From: JAFAXA01 sp963777325
GTDB lineage: Bacteria > Pseudomonadota > Alphaproteobacteria > Acetobacterales > Acetobacteraceae
Length of the DNA: 64,000 nt
Reading direction: 5' to 3'
Assembly (NCBI GenBank): GCA_963777325.1
Contig: CAVZQE010000022.1
Span: 248,001-312,000 of the forward strand
Part shown: one piece after another, positions 56,742 through 64,000 of the stretch
Layout of the letters: the number at the start of each line of letters is the position of its first letter
Position numbering within the stretch: position 1 is the first letter of the stretch
The notes under the pieces: model-generated
Told to the model about the DNA's origin: nothing
Database searches by the model: none
Seen by the model: the letters and a program-made list of their open reading frames with translations, nothing else
Position numbers and translations under genes: made by a program

Positions 56742-58785
56742 TCATCGAGCCGCAACCTGAGGCACCCCGGCGAGAGGAGCGTTCCCCGGCGGAGGAACCC
56801 ACAGTGTCTCGTGCCGCAGGTCGCGCGGCGGCAGGCGGGGTGACGAAGGCGCGGGCCGGAGCGAGGCGGGAAGCGCCGGTGCGAGGGGAGCCGCGCGACG
56901 CGGCGGGGCGGTCTTGCGGGTCTCGATGGGCGTGCCGAACTGGGCGGCCACGCGCGCCGAGGCGCCCGCCGGCCGCGCCGGCTGGAGCGGAATATAGAGC
57001 GCCTGCTTGATCTCCGCCTCGTGCTCGAGGTCCGGCAGCATCCCGAGCATCGGTCCGATGCGCGCGATCACACGCCCGGCGGCGGGGGCGGCGACCCAGC
57101 CGGCGGTCGCATAGCCGTGCGTCGCGGCCGTCGCATGCGGCTCGTCCAGCATCATGTAGACGGCGTAGCGGGGCGCGTTCATCGGAAAGACGCTCATGAA
57201 CGCCGCGACGTTGGCGTGCTTGCGGTAGCCGCCCTTGGCGCCGACCTTTTCCGCCGTGCCGGTCTTGCCGCCGGGATAGTAGCCCGGAACCTCGGCCGAC
57301 TTGCCGAAGCCGTCGGTCACGACGAGCCGCATGAGCTTGCGCATCGTGTCGGACGTGCCCTCCTGCATCACCCGCACGCCTGCTGGCGGGGGTGCGCCGG
57401 GCGGGATCGCGAGAATGGTCGGCTTCATCAGGATGCCGCCATTGGCGATGGCGGCCGTGCCGCGCACCACGTGCAGCGGCGACACGGCGATGCCGTGGCC
57501 GAAGCCGATCGTCAGGGTGGTGACTTCCTTCCAGTTGGCGGCCGAGGGGACGATCGGCAGGCCCGCCTCGGGGAGCTGGATGCCGACGCGCTGGAACATA
57601 CCCATGGCGCGGAGCCAGTTCCGCTGCTTCTCGGCGCCCACGCTCTGGGCGATATGGGCCGCGCCGAGGTTCGAGGAGTAGGCGAGCACCTCGGGCAGAT
57701 AGAGCCAGCGATGCTTGCCCTCGAAATCCGTGATCGTGTAACGCCCGATATGGATCGGCCGGGAGGCGTCGTATTCGTTCCAGAGATGGGCGATGCCGTC
57801 GTCGAGGGCCATCGAGGCGGTTTGCAGCTTGAACGTGCTGCCCGGCTCGTACATGCCCGTGACGGCGCGGTTGAACCGGTCGTCGCCCGGCGCCGTGCCG
57901 ACCCCGTTGGCGTCGTAGTCGGGCAGGCTGACCATGGCCAGCACCTCGCCGGTATGGACGTCCATGACGATGCCGCAGGCGCCGATCGCGCCGAACTCGT
58001 CCTTCGCCTTCGACAGCTCATCCCGCACCACGGCCTGGATGCGCACGTCGAGCGACAGATGCAGCGGGGTGGAGTCGGTGCTGAGGCGCTTGTCGAACTC
58101 GCGCTCCACCCCGGCGACGCCGTGCCCGTCCACGTCGACGCCGCCGAGCACCTGGGCGGCGGTGCGGCCCATCGGGTAGCGCCGCTTTTCGCTCGGCTCG
58201 AAATAGACGCCCGGAATGCCGAGCGCGTTGATCGCGAGCTGCTCGCGCGGCGTGATTTGGCGGGCCAGATAGACGAACTGCTTGTTCTCGGCGAGCCGCC
58301 GGCTGACCTCCGCCTCGTCGAGCCGGGGCAGCACCTGCTGGAGCTTGTGCGCCGCCTCTTCCGTGTCGATCATTTCGCGCGGATTGGCGTAGAGCGCCGC
58401 CGTCGGCAGCGAGATCGCGAGGATCTCCCCGTTGCGGTCCGTGATCATCGCCCGCCCGAGCGGCAGGCCCGCGTCCTTCTTCGGCCCTTCCACCAGAATC
58501 CGCGATCGGCTTCTCCGCCCGGTGCGGCGCGAGCGGCTGGATGATGGTCGCGTCCGCGAGCTTGCCGATCACGGCCAGGAACAGCACGCCGAAGCCGAAG
58601 GAGGCGACGACCAGGCGGGAGCGCGTCTTCTCCATCGCGGCGCGGCGCTTGAGGTCGGGCGCGGTGACACGCACGGTCTCCATGCGCGGCACGCCGGGGT
58701 CGCGCGGCGAACCCTGCGGACGCGCCGGCGACCCGGGATGCGGCGTCTCGGGATGGCCGGGCGAGGGGCCGCCGGTTTCAGACAT
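56742..58785 (-). CDS. ftsI: Septal peptidoglycan transpeptidase FtsI / PBP3 (frameshift in this sequence)
   Basis: FtsI crosslinks septal peptidoglycan with FtsW. The N-terminal piece (TRSRLVVASFGFGVLFLAVI) gives a basic tail and one membrane anchor. The main part holds the class B PBP domain and the transpeptidase motifs: EPGSTFKLQT (S-x-x-K), SSNLGAAHIA (S-x-N) and YPGGKTGTAEKVG (K-T-G). The break is at GATTCT (58495-58500), where one extra T separates AEKPIAD from LVEGPKKDAGLPLGRA. A long Pro/Ala-rich tail closes the protein. Repaired length is about 680 residues. Confidence 0.94.
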
Positions 58786-58794
58786 GGCGCCGCC

Positions 58795-59616
58795 TCAATT
58801 CCCGTTCGGCGGATTGTAGGCCGGGACGGGAACCGGCGGCGGCAGGGAGGAGGTGCGGGCAATGCCGAGACTGGACCCGACGGCGACGGCGGGCGCAACC
58901 GGCACCGCCCGCGCGAGGCGGCCCGGCTGGGCGTAGGAAACCGCGATCGGGCGCGTCAGCCGCACCGGCGCGGGGACCGGCTCCAAGACGGAGGCGGGCC
59001 GGATTACCGAGCGGGTCGGCACGCGCGCGGGCGGGGAGGCAAGGGCCAGCTGGGCGGGTCTGCGGTCTCCGGAGCGCTCCGCCGGGTGCTCCAACGGGTG
59101 CTGCTCCACGGGGTGCTCGGCCACGCGCTCGGGGACACGGTCGGATTTCGCGACGGCGACGGCCTTTACGGGCGCGGGCTTCGGCGTCTCCGGCTTCGGG
59201 GCGGCCGCGGCCTGGACCCCCGCGGCTTGGACCGGGGCCGGGTCGGCCGGCGCGGCGTCGGGGGCCATGGCGATCACGTCCTGCGCGGGTTCGGCGGGCT
59301 CGGTCTCCGGCCCCTGCGGGTCGGGGATGGCGACCGGAGGCAGGCGATTGCCGAGATCGGCGAGGGTCGTGAACTGCCCCGGTGTCACCGTCTTGAGCTG
59401 CAGGAAGCGGCTCGCGAGCTGGGCGAGGCGCTCCGGGTCGCTGCGCAGCGTCCATTCGGCGCGCAGCACGCCCGTGCGCTCGCGCGCCGCCTGCGCCGCC
59501 CGGACGGTCGCCTCGATCTGCCGGTCGAGCAGCTGCACGCGGTGCTTCGTCTGATAGAGATAGAGGCCGGAGGCGCCGGCGAGCAGGACGCAGACGCAGG
59601 TGACGGGGCGGATCAT
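58795..59616 (-). CDS. ftsL: Cell division protein FtsL, with long Pro/Ala-rich extension
   Basis: FtsL is a small bitopic divisome protein. The first 100 residues fit: a membrane helix (PVTCVCVLLAGASGLYLY), a coiled coil (HRVQLLDRQIEATVRAAQ, RERTGVLRAEWTLRSDPERL) and QLASRFLQLKTVTPGQF. The product continues to 273 residues with a low-complexity Pro/Ala/Val-rich region (roughly 110-273), much longer than the usual 90-130. Its ATG overlaps the rsmH stop (ATGA). The in-frame link to mraZ/rsmH is an artefact of frameshifts. Confidence 0.85.
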   Translation of the reverse strand: MIRPVTCVCVLLAGASGLYLYQTKHRVQLLDRQIEATVRAAQAARERTGVLRAEWTLRSDPERLAQLASRFLQLKTVTPGQFTTLADLGNRLPPVAIPDPQGPETEPAEPAQDVIAMAPDAAPADPAPVQAAGVQAAAAPKPETPKPAPVKAVAVAKSDRVPERVAEHPVEQHPLEHPAERSGDRRPAQLALASPPARVPTRSVIRPASVLEPVPAPVRLTRPIAVSYAQPGRLARAVPVAPAVAVGSSLGIARTSSLPPPVPVPAYNPPNGN

Positions 59617-60585
59617 GGGGCGGCCTCTTGCCCGAAGCTCGGGGCGTGCTGAAGGCGGGCGACGGCGCGCAGCCGGGCGCTGCGGGCGCGGGGATTGCGC
59701 AGGATCTCGGCCTCGCCCGGACGGACGGCGCGGGGCGTGAGCAGACGAAAGCGCGGCGCGGGGCGATCGCCGAGACCGCGCGGATCGTGGCGGGACGGAG
59801 CGGGCGCGCGCCCTGACGCCTCGGCCATGAAGCGCTTCACGATCCGGTCCTCGAGCGAATGGAACGAGACCGCCACCAGCCGCCCGCCGGCTGACAGCAT
59901 CCCAGCCGCCTGCGCGAGCGCGCGTTCGATCTCGGCCAGCTCGTCGTTCACCCGGATGCGCAGCGCCTGGAAGCTCCGCGTCGCCGGATCGATGCCTGAT
60001 TTGTCGGCCGGGACCACCCGCCGGACGAGGGCCGCGAGCTCTGCGGTGCGCGTCAGCGGCGCTTCCGCCCGCGCCGCGACGATCGCGCGGGCGATCCGGC
60101 GCGACAGACGCTCGCCGCCAAGCTCGTAGAGCGTGTCGGCCAGCTCGGCTTCGGGCAGCGTGTTGACGAGGTCGGCGGCAGTCGGGCCGTCCCGCGCCAT
60201 GCGCATGTCGAGCGGGCCGTCGGCGCGAAAGCTGAAGCCGCGCGCGGCCTGATCCAGCTGGAACGAGGAGACGCCGAGGTCGAACACGACGCCATCCAGC
60301 GTTTTCACGCCGGAGTTCTGCCAACAACGAAAGTAAGGAACCGAAACGTCCCTCGACGAGATGCAGGCGGCCCGGGTTGCGGGCCGCCAGCGCCGCGCCG
60401 CGCGCGATCGCGTCGGGATCGCGGTCGATCGCCCAGACCGTGCAGGAAGTTGCGGCCAGGATCGCGGCCGTGTAGCCGCCGCCCCCGAACGTGCCGTCGA
60501 GATAGACGCCGCCTTGCCGTGGCGCGAGGTGCGCCAGCATCTCCTTGAGCAGCACGGGGGCATGGCCGGGAAGCGCGGGGGTCAT
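59613..60585 (-). CDS. rsmH: 16S rRNA m4C1402 methyltransferase RsmH (frameshift in this sequence)
   Basis: RsmH (MraW) methylates N4 of C1402 in 16S rRNA. It begins HAPVLLKEMLAHLAPRQGGV then YLDGTFGGGGYTAAIL (SAM-binding motif I). The rest, in a second frame, has VVFDLGVSSFQLDQAARGFS, MARDGPTAADLVN, FQALRIRVNDEL and VAVSFHSLEDRIVKRFM. The break is at 60308-60319, where one extra C turns AELGVKTLDG into a different reading. The ATG at 60585 overlaps the mraZ stop (ATGA). Repaired length is about 323 residues. Confidence 0.93.
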
Positions 60586-61065
60586 TGCGTGTTCCCCGGC
60601 AAGGTCATGCCGCGGCTCCTGGCGCGGTCGCGCGCCTCGGCACGGCGCCGCGCCGCGGCTTCTGGCTCCCAGAATCTGGAAGATGCGGCCGAGACCCATG
60701 AACATCACGGGGCCGGTCAGCCCGGCATGGGCGACCAGCGTCTCGGGGAGCACGATCCGGCCCTCCTTGTCCGCCTCCACGGGGAAAGCGTCCGCGTACA
60801 GGGCGGCGGCGAGGTCGTCATGCTCCTCGCTGAAGATGTCGAGCCGCTCGAGCGGCGTGGACAGTTGCTGGAAGACGCTGTTGGGCCAAGCCTCGATGCA
60901 GGCGTGGGTATGGGACGGCCGGAGCACGATCTGGCCGCCGCCATTGCCATTGCTCCCCGGGTCGTCGCCGTTGAAGGCCCTGAGCGCGGCGCGAAACGGC
61001 GCCGGGACGGAAACCCGCCCCTTCGCGTCCAGCCTGTTCTGGTGAGTGCCCAGGAATTGGGTCAT
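60582..61065 (-). CDS. mraZ: Transcriptional regulator MraZ (frameshift near its end in this sequence)
   Basis: MraZ is an AbrB-fold DNA-binding protein that represses the dcw cluster. Two SpoVT-AbrB domains are seen: TQFLGTHQNRLDAKGRVSVP near the N-terminus and VEADKEGRIVLPETLVAHAG in the second half, followed by MFMGLGRIFQIW. At GATTCT (60671-60676) one extra T throws off the last 28 residues; the repaired tail reads EPEAAARRRAEARDRARSRG. It is the first gene of the cluster. Repeated TGGG motifs just upstream are its likely operator. Confidence 0.92.
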
Positions 61066-61117
61066 CCGCCCCGACTAAGCCCTTTCCCGTGCTGCCGCCG
61101 TCTGGCCCAGCCTGACC

Positions 61118-61172
61118 TGGGAACAACTCGTTCCGCCTGGGATGGCGTGGGATAGCATGGGCTGTCATGGGC
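61118..61172 (+). promoter_or_regulatory. Candidate MraZ operator: phased TGGG(A/C) repeats
   Basis: TGGGA at 61118, 61138 and 61148 and TGGGC at 61158 and 61168 lie on the strand opposite mraZ. The last four are spaced exactly ten bases (five-base spacers), and the first is in register two turns away. MraZ proteins are known to bind TGGGN repeats with five-base spacers upstream of mraZ. The array lies 53-107 bases before the mraZ start, a natural place for autorepression. The opposite orientation is unusual and should be noted. Confidence 0.65.
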
Positions 61173-61301
61173 GTCAAAGGGAATCGCCGCCTCTACTTCC
61201 TTCCCATCGCGACTTTTGCGATTGGAATCAAGGCGTTACAGAAGGGGCGTCGAGAATGGAGGACGACGCCTCTTGCGCTGCAAGTATTCTCTTTTTGTTC
61301 T

Positions 61302-61310
61302 TGTGGATAA
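61302..61310 (-). promoter_or_regulatory. Perfect DnaA box between rnpB and mraZ
   Basis: TGTGGATAA is the exact complement of the consensus DnaA box TTATCCACA. A degenerate second copy (TTGTGGAAC, 61313-61321) follows within a few bases. The position upstream of the dcw cluster and downstream of rnpB suggests DnaA-linked timing or titration rather than an origin, as no box cluster is seen. Confidence 0.5.
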
Positions 61311-61421
61311 GCTTGTGGAACAAGTGCACGGGATTGGGGATGCGGCGGGCGGATTTGGGCGGCACCCTGGCCCTGTGCTTCGGATTGGAAGACGATGGGC
61401 CGGGGGCCCCGAAAGCGGAGT

Positions 61422-61818
61422 GCCAGACGGCCTGTAAGCCGGGTTCTGTCCATGCCGAGGCATGGGACGGCCATTCCTCTGGGACGCGCCTTGCGGCGCG
61501 CCTCGCGCGACCAACCCGGGCAACGGGGCGGGAATGCCCTCGCGTCACGGCCGGCGCTTCCGCCCGCCGCCGCCGGTTGCCCCTATTCGGTCTTGCTCCC
61601 GGTGGGGTTTGCCGTGCCGCCCCTGTCGCCAGGGGCGCGGTGCGCTCTTACCGCACCGTTTCACCCTTGCCGTCCGGCGTGACGCCATCCGGCGGTTTGT
61701 TTTCTGTGGCACTTTCCCTGAGGTCGCCCTCGCCGGCCGTTAGCCGGCACCGCATCCCCGTGGAGCCCGGACTTTCCTCCAACACGCGAGCGTGTCAGCG
61801 GCCGTCCGGCCGTCTGGC
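61422..61818 (-). ncRNA. rnpB: RNase P RNA (type A)
   Basis: This is the catalytic RNA of ribonuclease P, which matures tRNA 5' ends. On the minus strand the 5' part reads GGAGGAAAGTCCGGGCTCC, the universal CR I region, followed by GGGAAAGTGCCACAGAAA (CR II/III region). The 3' part reads ACAGAACCCGGCTTACAGG, the CR V element. The ends were set by the P1 helix: GCCAGACGGCC at the 5' end pairs without mismatch to GGCCGTCTGGC at the 3' end. About 397 nt. Exact ends may differ by a few bases. Confidence 0.95.
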
Positions 61819-61973
61819 GAACGTCCTATGCGCCTGGCCCCCGGCGGGCGCAAGCGTCGGGGCGGGATCGACCGGGGGCCCGCCTGCGGGGTCCGCTTGA
61901 GCCTGGCTGCCCGGAGCGGTATAGGCCCCGCTTCGCGGCCGGTCGGGATCGGCGGCGACAGCAGGAGTTTGCC

Positions 61974-62198
61974 ATGAAGCCCTCGATCCATCCGGACTAT
62001 CACCAGATCAACATCGTCATGACCGACGGCACGCAGTTCAAGACGCGGTCGTGCTACGGCAAGCCGGGTGACACGTTGCGCCTCGACATCGACCCGAAGT
62101 CGCACCCGGCCTGGACCGGCCAGCAGCGCATCATCGACACCGGCGGCCAGATCGCCAAGTTCAACAAGAAGTTCGCGGGCATCGGCATCAAGAAATAG
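61974..62198 (+). CDS. rpmE: 50S ribosomal protein L31
   Basis: The 74-residue protein begins MKPSIHPDYHQINIVMTDGT and contains SHPAWTGQQRIIDTGGQIAK and FNKKFAGIGIKK, standard for alphaproteobacterial L31. The zinc-binding CxxC pair is absent (only a single Cys in RSCYGK), as in C-minus forms. AGCAGGAG precedes the ATG. It is transcribed divergently from rnpB. Confidence 0.95.
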   Translation: MKPSIHPDYHQINIVMTDGTQFKTRSCYGKPGDTLRLDIDPKSHPAWTGQQRIIDTGGQIAKFNKKFAGIGIKK

Positions 62199-62213
62199 GC
62201 CGTTCGCGCCTTT

Positions 62214-62276
62214 CGCCCGGACCAACGCCCGGGCCGGCGCCCGGACCAACGCCCCGGGCCGGCGCCCGGACCGACG
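62214..62276 (+). repeat. Short GC-rich tandem repeat after rpmE
   Basis: Units of 24-25 bases (CGCCCGGACCAACGCCC plus GGGCCGG) occur about 2.6 times: 62214-62237, 62238-62262 and a partial copy to 62276. Each junction can fold as CCGGGC-CGGC-GCCCGG. It may serve as the rpmE terminator or as the 5' part of the structured leader before hsp20. Confidence 0.6.
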
Positions 62277-62309
62277 CGAGGGGTTGAAATTCAGGCCTCC
62301 GGCTTCCTA

Positions 62310-62413
62310 TCTCGGTTTTGTCCGGAACGCCCGTCAGGGGTTCCGGGGACTGATCCGGGCCGGCCCGTATGGGCGGCCCTCTGTTGGAACCTTGCTCACG
62401 CAGGAGGTTTGCT
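62310..62413 (+). promoter_or_regulatory. ROSE-like RNA thermometer in the hsp20 leader
   Basis: The leader before the small heat-shock gene can fold into successive hairpins: CCGGAAC/GTTCCGG (62322-62346), a GC-rich stem with a bulged G and GTAT loop (62357-62379), and a final hairpin where CCTTGCT (62390-62396) pairs with AGGAGG (62402-62407), the ribosome site. The TTGCT sequence facing the Shine-Dalgarno with one unpaired G is the hallmark of ROSE elements, which melt at heat-shock temperature and release translation. Confidence 0.65.
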
Positions 62414-62896
62414 ATGAGCGGACTTGATTTCGCCCCCCTTTTCCGGACCGCCATCGGCTTCGACCGGCTGGCTCGTCTGGTCGATACGGCCGCTTCCAGC
62501 GCGGAAGCGCCGTCCTACCCTCCCTACAATATCGAGAAGACCGGCGAGGACTCCTATCGCCTGACCATGGCGGTCGCGGGCTTCAGCGCCGACAACCTCG
62601 ATCTCGTCGTGAAGGACAACACGCTGGTCGTCGCTGGCCGCGTGAAGGAGGACGGCCCGAAGAACGAGCTGCTCTATCGCGGCATCGCCGGCCGCGCCTT
62701 CGAGCGTCGCTTCGTGCTCGCGGATCACATCGTGGTCGAGGGCGCGGATTTGCAGAACGGCCTGCTGCATGTCGGCCTCCGCCGCGTCGTGCCCGAGGCG
62801 CTGAAGCCCCGGCGGGTCGAGATCGGCGCCCGGCCGCAGACCCAGCCCTCGATCGCGAACGATCAGCCCTCCGAGGGGTCCGCGCAGGCGGCCTGA
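62414..62896 (+). CDS. Small heat-shock protein, Hsp20 / IbpA family
   Basis: This 160-residue alpha-crystallin-type chaperone binds unfolding proteins under heat stress. The N-terminus LFRTAIGFDRLARLVDTA and YPPYNIEKTGEDSYRLTMAV are typical of the IbpA/HspA class; the conserved LVVAGRVKED, FERRFVLADHIVVEGADLQN and GLLHVGL segments follow, ending with the class-A tail. The ATG at 62414 follows AGGAGG and a ROSE-like leader, indicating heat control of translation. A bidirectional terminator lies downstream. Confidence 0.94.
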   Translation: MSGLDFAPLFRTAIGFDRLARLVDTAASSAEAPSYPPYNIEKTGEDSYRLTMAVAGFSADNLDLVVKDNTLVVAGRVKEDGPKNELLYRGIAGRAFERRFVLADHIVVEGADLQNGLLHVGLRRVVPEALKPRRVEIGARPQTQPSIANDQPSEGSAQAA

Positions 62897-62922
62897 TCGC
62901 GGCATCGTCCGTCGCATAAGGG

Positions 62923-62946
62923 AAGGGCCGGTTCACGCCGGCCCTT
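62923..62946 (+). terminator. Bidirectional terminator between hsp20 and the DUF1192 gene
   Basis: AAGGGCCGG and CCGGCCCTT form a perfect 9-bp stem with a TTCACG loop. The gene ends converge here (hsp20 from the left, DUF1192 gene from the right), and A and T pairs at the outer ends let it work both ways. Confidence 0.8.
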
Positions 62947-62953
62947 TCTCCGT

Positions 62954-63148
62954 TCAGGGTTCCGGGCGTTTGAAGAACGCGTCGGCGGCGCTTCGGTGGC
63001 CCTGCTTGCGGCCGATCTCGGCTTCGGCCCGCGCAATCTCCTCCTGAAGCTCCCCGATATAGGATTGCAGCTCGGCGACCCCCAGCGGGTACAGCCCGAG
63101 CGGCTCCAGCCTGCGAACCCGCTTCGGTTGGACCTCGTCTTCTTCCAT
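62954..63148 (-). CDS. DUF1192 family protein
   Basis: The 64-residue protein matches the short DUF1192 family of alphaproteobacteria: an acidic N-terminus (MEEDEVQPKRVRRLEPLGLY), the conserved PLGVAELQSYIGELQEEIAR coiled-coil segment, and a basic end (HRSAADAFFKRPEP). Function is unknown. The ATG at 63148 is preferred over an in-frame ATG at 63289 because the family starts there. It often sits near small housekeeping genes. Confidence 0.85.
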   Translation of the reverse strand: MEEDEVQPKRVRRLEPLGLYPLGVAELQSYIGELQEEIARAEAEIGRKQGHRSAADAFFKRPEP

Positions 63149-63264
63149 GCTCTCGTCTCCCGTCCGCGACGCTCCGCGTCTAGTCTTACCAGCACGCGCC
63201 CTGCGTTGCGCGCCGGCCGCAACGGTGCAAACAGGGAGCCAGCACGGCGCTATCGGAGAGCGGC

Positions 63265-64000
63265 ATGGCTTCCCTTCCGGCATGGACACTGAAGACCTCG
63301 GGCGAGGTCGCGCCAGACGAACGCCTGCCCTGGCCGCAAACCCTCGCCATGGGCGTCCAGCATGTCGTCGCCATGTTCGGATCGACGGCCCTCGCGCCGC
63401 TGCTGATGGGCTTCGACCCGAACACCGCGATCTTCTTTTCCGGGATCGGCACGCTCATCTTCTTCGTGGTCACGGGCGGGCGGCTGCCGAGCTATCTCGG
63501 CTCGAGCTTCGCCTTCATCGCCGTCGTCATCGCCGCGAGCGGCTACGGGGGCGCCGGCCCCAACCCGAACATTCCCCTAGCCCTCGGCGGCATCTTCGCG
63601 GCCGGCGTGTTCTATCTCCTGATCGGCGGCATCGTGCAGCTCTCCGGCACGGCCTGGATCGAGCGCCTGATGCCCCCCGTCGTCACCGGCGCGATCGTGG
63701 CCGCCATCGGCCTCAACCTCGCGCCCGTCGCGATCCGCAACGTCTCGGCCGCGGCGTTCGGCACGGCCGTCGGGCTGCTGACCGTGCTCGCGGTCGCCCT
63801 GATCGCGGTGCGCGGGCGTGGCCTCTTCCGTCGCCTGCCGATCCTGCTCGGCGCGATCTGCGGCTATCTGCTGTACTTGCTTGGCGCCAACTGGCTTGGT
63901 CTCGGTGCGCCCATCGACTTCTCGACCCTTGGTCGCGCGCCCTGGTTCGGGCTGCCGCACCTCGCCCGCCCCGTAATGGACGCCTCCGCGATCGGTCTGA
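63265..64000 (+). CDS. Uracil/xanthine permease family transporter (3' end outside window)
   Basis: About 245 residues are visible of a nucleobase:cation symporter-2 (NCS2) protein. After LPWPQTLAMGVQHVVAMFGS, a family signature, come LLMGFDPNTAIFFSGIGTLI, GGRLPSYLGSSFAFIAVVIA and ERLMPPVVTGAIVAAIGLNL, all typical of UraA/RutG transporters. At least six membrane segments are complete. A uracil or RutG-like substrate is likely; xanthine is possible. The end lies beyond the window. It is divergent from the DUF1192 gene. Confidence 0.9.
   Translation, partial: MASLPAWTLKTSGEVAPDERLPWPQTLAMGVQHVVAMFGSTALAPLLMGFDPNTAIFFSGIGTLIFFVVTGGRLPSYLGSSFAFIAVVIAASGYGGAGPNPNIPLALGGIFAAGVFYLLIGGIVQLSGTAWIERLMPPVVTGAIVAAIGLNLAPVAIRNVSAAAFGTAVGLLTVLAVALIAVRGRGLFRRLPILLGAICGYLLYLLGANWLGLGAPIDFSTLGRAPWFGLPHLARPVMDASAIGL

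Larger units (their letters stand above)
61066..61421. other. mraZ-rnpB intergenic region (356 bp) with regulatory motifs
   Basis: This region holds the promoter side of the dcw cluster. Visible are the phased TGGG(A/C) repeats (61118-61172), two GANTC sites (GAATC at 61181 and 61225), a T-rich stretch (CTTTTTGTTC near 61291) and a perfect DnaA box (61302-61310). ORFs predicted here on both strands have no family signal and overlap rnpB, so none is called as a gene. Confidence 0.6.

Noticed and set aside
58795..61065. One 756-codon ORF spanning mraZ, rsmH and ftsL
   Set aside because: It is created by two +1 errors that happen to keep one frame open; the families of the three parts are clear and their internal stop/start overlaps are preserved.

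Overview
The window is GC-rich chromosomal DNA from an alphaproteobacterium. A Rhodospirillales/Acetobacteraceae-type organism is the most likely source. The grounds are a complete pqqABCDE set, a dnaA-dnaN-recF-gyrB block, an rnpB gene next to mraZ, a full alphaproteobacterial division and wall (dcw) cluster, and a ROSE-like thermometer before a small heat-shock gene. The genus cannot be fixed from the sequence alone. No rRNA operon, CRISPR array or intact insertion sequence was seen.

Layout. 1-2.9 kb: PQQ cofactor operon on the minus strand, with pqqE running off the left edge. 3.06-5.5 kb: tRNA-Ser(GGA) followed by a lower-GC accessory patch holding a zinc-ribbon-like ORF, a trypsin-like protease, an unrecognised 186-aa protein, an orphan MazE-type antitoxin and a decayed resolvase tail. 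5.6-12.3 kb: an AsmA-family protein, a COG4280-type membrane protein, two MFS transporters, a DUF188 protein, and a tiny ORF behind an exceptionally long Shine-Dalgarno sequence. 12.3-17.9 kb: a ribose-type ABC sugar importer with a sugar epimerase. 17.9-23.3 kb: a fused TRAP transporter, its divergent LysR regulator and a SAF-domain oxidoreductase. 23.3-25.3 kb: a drug-efflux MFS protein and a single-domain response regulator. 25.5-31.9 kb: gyrB, recF, dnaN and dnaA. 32.2-41.9 kb: rpsT, an MFS protein, a PAP2 phosphatase, gluQ, cysQ, ligA, recN, bamD and lpxC. 42-61 kb: the dcw cluster, transcribed mraZ-rsmH-ftsL-ftsI-murE-murF-mraY-murD-ftsW-murG-murC-murB-ddl-ftsQ-ftsA-ftsZ, mostly with 1- or 4-base stop/start overlaps. 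61.4-64 kb: rnpB, rpmE, an Hsp20 gene, a DUF1192 gene and the start of a uracil/xanthine-type permease.

The strongest whole-window observation is that twelve genes each need exactly one extra base removed to restore a full-length protein. They are the AsmA gene, the epimerase, one ABC permease, gluQ, ligA, bamD, ftsZ, murC, murE, ftsI, rsmH and mraZ. Many are essential and all err as +1 insertions. Four of the sites share the string GATTCT where GATCT restores the frame. This points to a systematic sequencing or assembly error rather than gene loss, so these genes are annotated across the break.

Regulatory features worth attention are a phased TGGG(A/C) array (candidate MraZ operator) and a perfect DnaA box between rnpB and mraZ, the ROSE-like element before hsp20, a dyad before the LysR gene, and the 16-base anti-SD match before the 23-codon ORF.
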